Notes: a model not told the origin generated them from the letters alone. A stretch of DNA of 12,084 nucleotides from Paraglomus occultum (GCA_910592205.1 CAJVPJ010001126.1:1-12084); one strand, 5' to 3'. Numbered from the stretch's first letter, positions 1 through 8,827 are shown. Translations and numbers: made by a program.

Positions 1-1850
1 TCTTCCTCTTTGGCTTTCTCGTCAGGTGTTCGCCTCGAAGCATCCCGCCAACGTTCCTCTTTCTCATCGTCAGATGTTCGCCTTGTGCTCCAACCACGTT
101 CCTCTCTCTCCTCGTCAAGCAATCGCCTTGGACGACCCCAACCACGTCTCTCTTCCTCATCACGCCAGTCACCTTTCTTCTTTACTTCTTCATCCTTATC
201 ATCTTCTTTGGGTTCAATATAAATTTCAACATCCGGAGGTTGTGGAAAATATACCGGCAATAAGTATCTATAGACATACAAATTATCATCATCGAAAACA
301 CAGAAGATGATTCGGTCGACCTAGAGAGTAAATGATTATAAATTAAGAAATGGGCCATGCCATATTGTTATCAAATACTGTTAAAACCACAAATACATAC
401 AAGGTCCGCGTTGGAATCGCTTTCCATCCACTCTCTTAAAGTTTTTAATGCCACGTGAGCAGCTGCATCACGCGGGAAACCATATATACCTGAATGCGTG
501 AAATGAAAAAACGATGATGAATAAATATATTGTATAATCGAATTTCCTACTCATGGCATATAACATACCGGTACTGATATTAGAAAAAGCCTGATTTTGG
601 GGCGTTTAAACGCAGAATGAAGTCGAAATAAGTATGTGACGGACGACAGCATTAACTCAAACAAATGAAATACGGTAGCACGTACTATTGTCCTCAGATT
701 CTTCTCACAGAGTACTTCCATTGACCGTTGGTAACAACTACGCAATGCCTCTCGATTTTCACCAATTGGCCCAACGGTATGTATGATGTCTGTGATTATC
801 AAGCGTCAGTATACATGAGGTCAACTAGGAAAGAGAATGGCGTGGAATATCATACGTTTTGCTGGTAGATCATATCCTAATAATATAATAAAAACGTGGA
901 ATTAGAATTATTATAGTTGGTAATGACATGAATCAAAATTGAAGTATGGTTTCAACCTACCTTTTGTAATCTTGGCATCCTATTAATTATAAGCACAGTT
1001 AAAACAGTGACTAAATAAACTAAATCCTAATAGCTCCCTGGTACGCCAACATACCCCAGTATCGCATCCGTTCAGGGACCGACATTCTTTCCACAGGAGG
1101 TCACCAGCAGCTCTACAAAAACACGTTGCAATTAAACAATGAAATTCCCGATTCCGTATACCGGAACCTCAACTGTCTGAATAATACCTATGAATGGCAC
1201 CGTCGACTGTATGAATATTAGTCGCGTATCAGATGTGATGTAATATTGCGGAATAGTCAACTTGCAAACAAAAAACACGATAATTGCGTTCGATTTATTA
1301 CCTCCGCCTCCTCCCAGTAGTGTTCTGTTTGCAGCGTTAACTGAAATGACATTGGAAAAGCGTGTCAACTGCGACTAATCCAATATATAAACAGAAAAAA
1401 AAAAGCAGCAGATCATAGTAACAATCATACCAATAGCATCTACCTTTAACCTGGTAATGTCTGCTTGACTGTAGAGAATGTTAAGCGATTAAAATACAAA
1501 GATCAGAATAAAAAGTAAACAATATGGAAAAGGACCTTACATAATCGATATCTTCTCATTGAATTTGTCCTCATGAGGAAAACTTGCCTCGACTGTTTTA
1601 TGTGCAGAGACAGGGTGTTAATTAGTTACGATATTTATCAATTCGTTATTATAATACTGCGGATACTGTGCATACGTTTAACCGTTCTTTGTCTCGTTTT
1701 TCGATCTGGAAGCATTTTCAACTGTATGCCTCCGGTTTCGTAAACTTGCTTCAAGGTTGGGATATTTGTCAACTCGATGGGTGGAAGTGGTCGTCTATAC
1801 ATGTTGTTTGCGAACAGCAAAGAATGAAACGAACGGAATCTGATCAACAT
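1..1850 (-). CDS. MacroD-type macrodomain protein (ADP-ribosyl hydrolase), 12 exons, 3' end outside window
   Basis: The inferred product removes mono-ADP-ribose from proteins and deacetylates O-acetyl-ADP-ribose, as MacroD family members do. Exons (minus): 1850-1676, 1592-1541, 1468-1431, 1340-1302, 1206-1188, 1112-1055, 979-961, 876-856, 789-686, 590-569, 489-401, 320-1. All 11 introns are GT-AG, 66-95 bases, and every junction keeps frame. The macrodomain covers about residues 70-235: QADITRLKVDAIVNAAN (77-93), GGGGVDGAIHRAAG (98-111), LNGCDTGDAKITKGYDLPAK (121-140), IIHTVGPIG (142-150) and ISTGIYGFP (180-188). The Asn of NAAN and the Asp of GGVDGAIH are the family's ADP-ribose/catalytic positions. 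VDRIIFCVFDDDN closes the fold. A highly charged tail with 15-residue repeats follows and is cut by the window edge; at least 318 residues are visible. The first ATG gives a basic, acid-free leader (MLIRFRSFHSLLFANN); Met17 is an alternative start (see the TATA entry). Family call is very secure, tail length unknown. Confidence 0.93.
14..151 (-). repeat. Tandem 45-48 base repeat coding the charged tail of the macrodomain protein
   Basis: Three adjacent degenerate units lie at 14-58 (45 bases), 59-103 (45) and 104-151 (48), and a fourth starts after 151. In the protein they read as 15-16 residue units with the core [D/E]E..ER.W...RR: DEEERRGWGRPRRLL, DEERERGWSTRRTS, DDEKEERWRDASRRTP. Unit lengths are multiples of three, so copy number can change without breaking the frame. 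The array continues to the left edge. This looks like a low-complexity, probably disordered or helical, charged tail. Confidence 0.75.
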
Positions 1851-1858
1851 GAGGATAC

Positions 1859-1866
1859 TTTATATA
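1859..1866 (-). promoter_or_regulatory. TATA box (TATATAAA) of the macrodomain gene
   Basis: On the minus strand TATATAAA ends only 8 bases before the first ATG at 1850. If transcription starts about 25-30 bases downstream of a TATA box, as is usual, most messages would begin near 1835 and lack the first ATG. The Met17 ATG at 1802-1800 would then be the working start. The motif is seen directly; its use is inferred. Confidence 0.4.
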
Positions 1867-2374
1867 CGCTGCTCGGCAAGTGTGACCAAACTTCCATATT
1901 ACCAGTCATTTGTGATACAAATAGACAGTTTAAGTCACATAACCCAACCGTCAACGTGCTTGTCTCACCTGAACATGTAAGGGCATTATCTTCCTAATTC
2001 AGGCGATACAAAGCGCGTATTGGTATGCGTAAGCCATACTTCGTATTTGTTTCGTGGCTGAAAATTTGTTATACGTTGGATAATGCAGTCTGGATATCAC
2101 TATCAAAATAAGCTACATTGATAATGGTTGAGGTCCCATTGTTACAATGAATTTGTCCATTCCGCGCAGATACGAACAGGTCTTATAATCTCAAGATGCG
2201 CAGCACTTGTAACCTCTTATTAGCAATGGAAAACCTTTATAAAATAGTAACAATAATAAGTATCTATTTTACTTCTAAACATCATCCTTATGTGTAACAT
2301 TTTCGTCATTTCATTCTATTCATTAATGCGTAAATACACGAAAGAACAAATTAATATAAATTAAAGTGATATTA
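1867..2374. other. Intergenic region between the macrodomain and Ytp1-like genes
   Basis: About 500 AT-rich bases hold the 3' untranslated region of the Ytp1-like gene (right part) and the upstream region of the macrodomain gene (left part). The open frame on the plus strand at 1668-1997 lies mostly opposite macrodomain exon 1 and looks like its shadow. I see no canonical AATAAA on the minus strand after the Ytp1-like stop and no other gene. Confidence 0.5.
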
Positions 2375-4296
2375 CTACTCGTCGTCATCCGCCATGTGAT
2401 TAATCAATAGCGAATTTAGCTCGTAATTCTCGCTATTGCGCGAAATCCTCTCGTTCTCGCCGCTGCTTTCTCGAGTCCGAACAGCACGATCTGTGACTAA
2501 TGGCAGATGACGTCCATTCAATCTTGGTTCCAAATAGCGTTTGTCTTTAGCATTACGTCCAGTTGTCTGATATAAATCATAGAGGAACACGGTAAACAGA
2601 TGGACTAAAAATGCCAGAGAAATGAGGACCAATATATATGAATATGGATCAAAGTGAGCTTCTTGTAGGAATGCAATCTGTTCCTCATTTGCGCCCATGA
2701 ATAAAAAGCCCGAGAGTATTAATAACTAGCAGAAGAAAATTAGATAGTTTAATAAGTTGCCCGTGGCATGTGATTAGAATGAGAAAGTTTTATACTCACA
2801 TATGGTGATAGATACTGAAATGGCCTTATCTTATCATCATCCTTCCATACAAAACATATCTCAATGACTCTCATGACACCAGCACCCATCAAGGCATATC
2901 CAAATACAGCGTGTATAATAGTAGATATCATAAGCTCTTGTTGATGCTTGCTCATGGCAAATCCAGTGAAGAATATTATTAACGCTGGAAATATATTACG
3001 TTTACCGCCTCTTGATGCATATATTCCCGCTGATCCGCCTGCCCACCACATTATTCCAAGAGCCGTATGCTAAGACGTGAGGAGGAATATAGTTAGCATA
3101 GATTGAATGCGATCCAATAAAACCGGAAATAATCAACTGTATTCACGCTCACAACAATAGTTTGGTGTCAATCATAATACCTGAAGATCTTTGTGAGTCC
3201 ATGGCTATAAAACAAGATCGGTGTTAATACAATAGTTATCATGTATTTGTCTAACTAAGCAGTATATATAATGTAATCACCTGATTCCATCTTAATTCAC
3301 GCGAAAGTAAATATTCATTAGTATTAATATATAAGACGATGCGTTAATGTCAGAACAAACTTACCGATGTTCAGTCCACGTGTTAACAATGCCCCATAAC
3401 ATGATTACCCAACTGTCATAATATTCTTGCGATTTGTTCCTGCTGCGAAGCCATCCTCCGCCAATTTTAAGCAGGACAAGCAACAAGATTCCATATCCGA
3501 TAAATGAGGAACCCTAAAGTAATGATTGAAAAATGAGCACCCATAATACAATAAGTCGGAAAAAGAAAAGAGTCAAGTACCATTATAAAGTGGGCCAAAC
3601 ATTGTCCAGTATGATCGTGATCACTCCTATCAATGCAGAGTTATACTTAGCAACACAGTTTCGAATCCAAGTAGAACAAGTCAGATACTCACGCACCTAC
3701 ACCATCCATTAAGTGTTATTACACCGAATACCATCTGTATATAACCAATTATGGGAAGAAACACGCCAAATAACTTGTGCGTTGCTACAAATACTGGCCG
3801 AACCAGACCATTAAAACCTTTCTCCAAGTGTAATTTCAAATACACTCCCAGCGCAACTTGACCACTGAGAATAAGAAGAACGATCGTTGAAAATGCAGAA
3901 TGAATATTTCCTGCGCTAAACTTGCGTCCACCATGAGCATGTCCCAACAGGAATCCAAGCACCACTAAGCCTGATCCCGTTATCTGGAAAGGAACATGCC
4001 ATCGAGAACGACTAAGCCCAAAAATCATTCCTATTTCGTATATATTTGTTGGTGAATTAGTCGTGCAAACTATTCTTTAGAATTCACCATATTGTATATT
4101 TACCAACGGGAAATATTATTCCGAATGCGAGAAACATGGCAGCTATATGCGCCAACAAAACACCGTCGACTGGATCATCAGATATAGCCGCGCCATCTTC
4201 AAGGTCTTCGTGCTCATGGGCAATAGTCAGTGGTAAGAAACACACAGCCGTAAAGATCAAGCTGATTGCTGAAACCCCCAAGCGAGAGACTGACAT
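2375..4296 (-). CDS. YTP1: Ytp1-like polytopic membrane protein with cytochrome b561-like N-terminal half, 8 exons, complete
   Basis: Exons (minus): 4296-4104, 4030-3697, 3626-3581, 3513-3365, 3290-3281, 3204-3181, 3069-2800, 2725-2375. The introns are 67-111 bases, GT-AG, all in phase, giving 458 residues, similar in size to yeast Ytp1. Residues 1-26 form a signal peptide ending ...LTIA before HEHEDLEDG. Residues 45-171 form four helices of a b561/DUF2427-like bundle with candidate haem-ligand histidines in LLAH (50), GHAHGG (95/97), IHSAF (108) and THKLFG (149). A luminal-type segment C-R-S-DHDHTGQC follows, then the Ytp1 C-terminal domain: GSSFIGYGILLL, WGIVNTWTEHRW, HTALGIMWWAGGSAG, SRGGKRN, GFAMSKHQQE, IIHAVFGYAL, LSGFLFMGANEEQ and a last helix near 370-390. 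The tail is polar and ends MADDDE. Yeast Ytp1 has no firmly established function, so a haem/redox role is inference from the b561-like half. The family call is secure. Confidence 0.92.
3281..3290 (-). other. 10-base micro-exon of the Ytp1-like gene
   Basis: The sequence ATGGAATCAG is flanked by acceptor AG (3292-3291) and donor GT (3280-3279). It joins codon CG|A and supplies Arg-Trp-Asn-Gln in the motif WTEHRWNQ|PWTHKDLQ. Skipping it would shift the frame, since 10 is not a multiple of 3. It is supported by phase on both sides and by continuity of the family pattern. Confidence 0.8.
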
Positions 4297-4521
4297 TATT
4301 TTTCGATATAAGTTATAATTAGAAGTGACAATAAAATGTTGTTTGTCATGCGTGATGTCTAATAATAATTCTCTAGTAATTAATTATAACGGGTAATAAG
4401 TAATCCGAGATTTTTTAGTTTGTGTCATCACCCAAATATTAATACACCATATACGGTAATCGATGCAGAACATTTTGCACAACAATCAACACGCCAAGAC
4501 TCGAGATACTTCACCTGTGCC
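4297..4521. other. Upstream region of the Ytp1-like gene
   Basis: This AT-rich stretch carries the expected promoter of the minus-strand Ytp1-like gene. No clear TATA box stands at the usual distance from the ATG. A motif like aattaattat..cg.gtaataa at about 4378-4405 recurs at about 5268-5287, upstream of the broken gene. In DNA this AT-rich, that may be chance. Confidence 0.35.
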
Positions 4522-5119
4522 TTACCTTTTATCTTTCCATCGCAAATGGAATTCTGGAGGTAACAAGCAATGTACTGCTAATACGTCTTTGGTCTCAATG
4601 AACCAAATAGCCGGTAGCAATAACGCAACAGAAACTTACTTTCGTTATTCCAACTACATGGTTTCCCACCCTCATTCAAGTCCGAGTCATTGTAGGTGGA
4701 TTCTTGGCAGTCGACACATTAACATCGCTAGGTTGATCCCACGTTAGCGTTACATATTGTCATGGTATGTGACCAGTATGTTACTGTACATACTGTACAT
4801 TAGCTACAACAAATATATGTTATTATCTTTCCGAAATAGGAAGCTCTTATTGCATAAACTTTCTATTTTTAATCACTCCAAATTTGGATAGTCTGATGAT
4901 ATTGTTGTATTAGTATAATTTACATATCCACTGAATATAGTACCTCTAAATTAGGACCCTGGGTACAATTCACAATAGTATGAATTTTATTTTTAAGACG
5001 ATGAATTCTTTTCGTTTCGAATAATGCAGCGACACAAGGTTATCATTGCCCCTGTGCAGCTGGAGGGTATTCACATATGCTAGGATCCTCTGGTGTGAGA
5101 GTAGCTGTTTCGCATTCAG
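4522..5119 (-). pseudogene. Broken gene, probably for a secreted DUF7137-like protein
   Basis: Coding-like pieces are ordered on the minus strand. (a) 5119-5043 follows a good acceptor (ttcttcag) and reads ECETATLTPEDPSICEYPP.. to a stop. (b) 4759-4676 reads QYVTLTWDQPSDVNVSTAK..PPTMTRT, then TGA. (c) In the same frame, 4675-4640 reads MRVGNHVVGITK and ends at a donor-like gtaagt. (d) 4593-4522 follows an AG and reads TKDVLAVHC..PPEF, then TAA. The string PPTMTRT.MRVGN.V..., then DVLA..C, resembles fungal secreted DUF7137-type proteins as I remember them; this is weak recall. The stop between (b) and (c) sits where such proteins have an aromatic residue, and no start or signal peptide was found upstream. 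A functional gene with introns I failed to place is possible. The plus-strand ORF 4463-4747 appears to be a shadow. Confidence 0.45.
4783..4800. repeat. Two perfect tandem copies of ACTGTACAT
   Basis: The 9-mer ACTGTACAT occurs at 4783-4791 and again at 4792-4800, just upstream (minus strand) of piece (b) of the broken gene. Each copy contains the palindrome TGTACA. It is probably a short replication-slippage duplication. Confidence 0.6.
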
Positions 5120-5123
5120 CTGA

Positions 5124-5712
5124 AGAATCGGGCAAGGGGAATCAGGTGTGGTGTGTCCTGAAAAAGTTTATTGAAAGCGCCAAGCGATTCGCAAACCTTT
5201 ACAATTAGACTTTATAAGGATGACGGTTTCTCCAATAAATCGGATCGCGTACGCTAATTCTAGACAATTAATTATCCGAGTAATAAATACAATTCTTTAC
5301 CGCGCTGGATTACGTCGGTAGTCTATCGTTGGAGTCTCAATTAGAAAATAATACGCGTTAGCAAAGACTAATTAATTATCGTAACGCTACTCAGTTGCTA
5401 GAGGGCAAATTGACTAGCCAACCTTATTCGTTATACGAATGATTCAGGGAAAGGAACAAAACGATTCTGGTACAGGAGAGACCGTACCCTAACCTTAACC
5501 ATCCAGAAATTTGCAATGTCAAGGCATATCTCATTATGATACTATCATTCAGGTTAATCCGCCATGACCCCGAACGTGAACGTTGGGACAGCTTTTTTTT
5601 ATACACCTTTTTAATATATAATTTTTCTTTTTCGGTTCGAATATTTTTTTAATTGAACAAAAGGGCAAAGATACACGTTCATTAATCCTGTCACCGCGAA
5701 TTAATACACAAT
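5124..5712. other. Gene-poor stretch
   Basis: No convincing gene is present. The 60-codon minus-strand frame at 5424-5606 has low-complexity composition, no recognisable motif and no flanking splice signals in phase. Short A/T runs occur at 5588-5600 and 5644-5652. One piece (ccctaaccttaacc, near 5488) resembles one and a half telomere units but is not a repeat array. Confidence 0.4.
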
Positions 5713-5903
5713 CTACTCAGAGTTTTGTAACGTCATCGACGTTGATAAATGTAGGCGTTCGGACCACGCTTCTGCTTTAGCGCTTGTAATTCCTGTTAAC
5801 CACATTTTATCTTGTTTCAAAATATCTGAGACTGCCTGTTTTGATATCTTATGTGCTCCCTTGCCCATATCTTTTACTTGAATACAGGATTAGCTCTCAT
5901 ACA
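5713..5903 (-). pseudogene. Relic of a CENP-B/pogo-type transposase DNA-binding domain
   Basis: An open frame at 5868-5713 (51 codons) contains KISKQAVSDILKQDKMWL followed by TGITSAKAEAWSERL. This matches the second helix-turn-helix of CENP-B/Tigger/pogo N-terminal domains, which have the pattern I(S/G)..T(V/I)S.ILK.K..WL. Just upstream, in a different frame (5903 to about 5863), are ANPVFK, a TAA stop, then KIWARE, matching the preceding helix pattern NP..TQ..IA.WA. The domain is therefore split by a stop and a frameshift. No DDE catalytic region or terminal inverted repeats were found nearby, so this looks like an old fragment of a Tc1/mariner-pogo superfamily element. Confidence 0.45.
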
Positions 5904-5915
5904 ATTACATGTTTT

Positions 5916-6849
5916 TTTTTCTGTAATGCTGTTAAGATAACGCGGGTTTGTTTATTTGCATCACTTTGAAGCATCTTTTCGTTTATCATTTAAATCGATA
6001 AGGCCCTAAATCGATTTACTAGATGCGAGTAGCAGAAAAGAGAAAAAGAATCTTATTCTAATACTTAGTAACGGACTTCAGTGTGGAATTCCTCCTTAAT
6101 ATCGAGCTAATATTAAATGTGTTCGGGAAAAACTATTCCGGATCCGTTATATCTCTGTTTAATATTAAAGTCTGCTATAATACTTAGTCAACATTCCCGT
6201 CCTAGCACAAAGGCAAAATTCGTTATATCGGCACGGAGATCTTCGTTAAAGCGGGCTTTAGTAACTGAAATGGTGTCTCTACACTTGATATTTGCGGTCT
6301 GTAGTAAACACATTATACCAGCAGTGCTCCGCATGATAATTTTGAGCGAAGCGGGAGTGAGGACATGGATGACTGCATAATTTTTCTATGAAACAATCAA
6401 TAGTTACGTATTCACGATATGCGGCGTCGGAAATAAATCAATTCCGAAATTTACGTTGACTGTACTCAGAAATCTGTATATGAAGAATTAGCAAAGCCTT
6501 TTCTTGAGAAAACATAGTCACAACCAGCGCTATCTCGATAGTTTTCCGTCAAAACTTGGTTTTTTTCTTTATAAAAGTGACGACTTGGTGTAAAAAAACA
6601 TCACACAACATTACTAGGCTTTTAATATTTATGACTGCATACTGATATATTACTTTTTTATTACAGTCATAAGCATCTCCTACTGGATATAGGCAAGCCC
6701 ACGTAGTCACGAGTTTATCCTTATTTAGGCGCATGACCATAGGAAAGTCAAAGTATTTCGGCATAACAAACAACCAATCAAAGGTCTATTTTATTATTCT
6801 AAATCGTTTCCACACGAAGTATATCTTTAAACTCCGAAAACCTCTTTCA
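5916..6849. other. Gene-poor stretch with two weak open frames
   Basis: Two opposed frames overlap at about 6117-6385: an 87-codon plus-strand ORF and a 66-codon minus-strand open segment (6385-6188) that follows a possible acceptor (tttcatag). Neither shows a motif or a splice partner I recognise, so at most one can be real. The 74-codon minus-strand frame at 6773-6549 turns lysine-rich and low-complexity and is probably chance. No RNA gene or repeat was seen. Confidence 0.35.
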
Positions 6850-6857
6850 TATAAATA
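6850..6857 (+). promoter_or_regulatory. TATA box (TATAAATA) ahead of the small plus-strand genes
   Basis: TATAAATA is followed by a pyrimidine-rich tract (gacctttttttccttcaccg, about 6868-6887), where transcription would be expected to start. An ATG comes at 6905. The spacing is standard for a eukaryotic promoter, which makes this the best-looking promoter in the right half of the window. Confidence 0.4.
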
Positions 6858-6904
6858 ACATGTCGCGTACGACCTTTTTTTCCTTCACCGTCAGAAAACT
6901 ATCA

Positions 6905-7012
6905 ATGGAGAATAATCAACTGTTCAGCAGAACGAAAGACTTCGGTCTTTTTCAAAAAGTTATATGGCGAGAAGATATTTCCGCGCCGTTTTTTTGTTTA
7001 TCAACATATTAA
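6905..7012 (+). CDS. Short ORF (35 codons), possible upstream ORF or first exon
   Basis: The ORF begins MENNQLFSRTKDFGLFQK and ends ...FFCLSTY. It is the first ATG after the TATA box. Immediately after its stop there is a donor-like ctag|gtaaac (7017), and an acceptor ttttttag lies at 7141-7148, just before the coiled-coil ORF. The simplest reading is a leader exon with an upstream ORF, followed by a 132-base leader intron, then the coiled-coil gene. It has no recognisable domain, and chance occurrence is quite possible. Confidence 0.2.
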   Translation: MENNQLFSRTKDFGLFQKVIWREDISAPFFCLSTY

Positions 7013-7160
7013 CTAGGTAAACTTTATCAAATTTGTCGTGACACTATTAACAGTCATATCTGTGATAACTTATGTTGTCCATTATGTACAGTACACTAAC
7101 CTTAAGTGATTCTATCCTGTTTCACATAATAACATCTTGATTTTTTAGAAAATCAAAACC

Positions 7161-7510
7161 ATGAACGAGAGCCTCGAAAGTAAAATAACTTCGGGATTTG
7201 CGAAATTTGACACGAAATTCGAACTCCTTGACGCGAAATTCGGACTTTTCGAGCAAAACTTTGACCTCAATAATCAACAGTGGGATTTTTTGGACAGTAA
7301 GTTTGAAGAAAAATTCCGACAAATTAATGAAAAATACAACGGAATAAAAAAACAAATTACAGCAATAAACGAAGTTCTACCGTACCGCACCGCAGATTTC
7401 TCGCGGTAAGACTTTGTGAGTCATATTTCCCGAAATTAATAACTTTTGTCATTTGATTAATATGAAATTATGTAAATTACAGGTTTGGAGTTATTTTGTT
7501 CTTATTATAA
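7161..7510 (+). CDS. Small aromatic-heptad coiled-coil protein, probably two exons
   Basis: The ATG at 7161 follows an acceptor-like ttttttag and CAAAACC. Exon 1 (7161-7405) encodes nearly pure heptads: FAKFDTK, FELLDAK, FGLFEQN, FDLNNQQ, WDFLDSK, FEEKFRQ, INEKYNG, IKKQITA. Phe, Trp or Ile comes every seventh residue and is often matched by Phe or Leu three places later. This is a long amphipathic helix, so a homomeric or partner-binding coiled coil is inferred. Unspliced, it ends ...ADFSR after 82 residues. A strong donor (CG|GTAAGA at 7406) overlaps that TAA stop, and an acceptor (aattacag) ends at 7482. Splicing gives 90 residues ending FGVILFLL, a short hydrophobic end. The DNA shows an internal 21-base duplication. 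Family not recognised. Confidence 0.55.
7206..7247 (+). repeat. Imperfect tandem 21-base duplication inside the coiled-coil ORF
   Basis: 7206-7226 and 7227-7247 align over 21 bases with a few mismatches and share GAC.CGAAATTCG. Each copy codes one heptad ([F/L]D[T/A]KF[E/G]L), so the coiled coil appears to have grown by duplication of heptad-sized DNA. Confidence 0.6.
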
Positions 7511-8683
7511 CCGTAACAATGCTTGTTACGATGTAATGTTCGTTTTATCGCTTAACTAGGAGGTAAAAAACTATAAGAAAACAGCTAATACATATTGTAT
7601 TGCTGACACACTATTACTTAGTATAATAAACTTCAATTGATTTTCTCTGATACACATCGATAATTACGAGGCTGATATTATTAATAATTCAAGATACACA
7701 GAAAATCATTGTAGGAGCAGATAACGAAATAGACGGTGAATATTAAAGAGGAAAAAATCCTGGGACATTTAATGCGAGTCGGCACGCAAACGGTCAAATT
7801 TCACATTTGGTCACGTCAATTGTCCTAAGCGATTTACATCCTGACCATCCGCTTCGCATTTGATGTCATTACAGAAGGGCCCTTCGCTTTTTGAGCCTTC
7901 TTCAGCGTCAGGGTACAAATCTTTTATTGTTCATCCAAGGTACCGAGCCTGCACAGTCTCCCCAATGATATCCGCATTAGAATAACCTGCCTGCTTCTGA
8001 CAGCAACACTTCAATGCAGAAATTAAATTCATTCTCGATGTAACCGCTAACTTGTTGAACTCGAATGCGATTTTTCGCATTGTTTTCTCCTAGCATCTTT
8101 CGTAGCCACAATACAGATCGATGCTCCGAACATATACATTTTTTATCTTTTCTGACATTGATTATGGCATTCGATGTATCCCGTCCCCATCATAGACATC
8201 TTTGTCTATGAGAAAGCTAATTTCTCGAGGCATTTCGAGTCACACTGTCATAATTAATATTGCTCGAAAATGAACCATACACGACACGAAATTACGTTCA
8301 GCCAAATCTCCGATACGACCTATCCCCTAATAGTATTCATCGTTAAGTAATATAATATGGTACTATATAGTCTTACATTCAATACCAACGAAACATTTCA
8401 GCGAGAAAGAGGAACTTCCTGCTTTTTAGAATTAAGGGAAAAGTTATTTACCACTTTGCCTTTCCGTTGTCGATATAAGTTTATTCCCAGAATAACCGCT
8501 TTATTTATCGCAATAGCGATAGACAGAAACGTTCTTCCTATACGAAAGACTATATCTCAATCGTGAAGAGATTGTTAAACACTATCAAAACATCGCTGTG
8601 ATCACAAAGTTTAAAACCTTTCCCCATCCTTCACTAGAAAGCCACTTATCTTTTTTATTTGTTATCTTACTATTGTTTGGTCA
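7511..8683. other. Gene-poor stretch with weak overlapping open frames
   Basis: On the minus strand one frame runs from 8080 to 7811 (90 codons) with a single internal TGA at 7931-7933; it includes KCCCQKQAGYSNADIIG and later TIKDLYPDAEEGSKSEG. A second frame overlaps it without stops from 8189 to 7977 (71 codons, no early ATG). I recognise no family, and frames of this length are expected by chance in a window this size. The plus-strand 69-codon frame at 8357-8566 likewise has no support. No RNA genes were seen. Confidence 0.3.
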
Positions 8684-8827
8684 ATGTTGAGACCATATTT
8701 GGAAGTAAGTTCAATGAAGAGACTGTTAAAAGATGTGTTATTAAGAGATAATTTACAAGAGAAGATGGTAAAGGAAGCATCAGTATTTGCAGTAACTATA
8801 ATTGATGACATCTTTATAGACTCTTGA
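8684..8827 (+). CDS. Possible small ORF, 47 residues, unknown
   Basis: The ATG at 8684 opens MLRPYLEVSSMKRLLKDVLL, continues as an amphipathic acidic/basic helix and ends DDIFIDS. The frame stays open upstream to about 8612 with no earlier ATG, so it could instead be part of an exon. The residue mix is more protein-like than in neighbouring chance frames, but I recognise nothing and see no promoter. Confidence 0.2.
   Translation: MLRPYLEVSSMKRLLKDVLLRDNLQEKMVKEASVFAVTIIDDIFIDS

Noticed and set aside
10-310. Two plus-strand ORFs (10-222 Ser-rich and 26-310 His-rich)
   Set aside because: Antisense shadows of the repeated charged tail and final macrodomain exon.
1668-1997. 109-codon plus-strand ORF
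   Set aside because: Mostly antisense to macrodomain exon 1 and intron 1; no motif, while the minus strand carries a phase-consistent gene.
4136-4318. 60-codon plus-strand ORF
   Set aside because: Exact antisense of exon 1 of the Ytp1-like gene.
5480-5505. Telomere-like ccctaaccttaacc
   Set aside because: Only one and a half units with a mismatch, and no array.
7122-7355. 77-codon minus-strand ORF
   Set aside because: Antisense shadow of the heptad-repeat ORF, which has the regular protein pattern.
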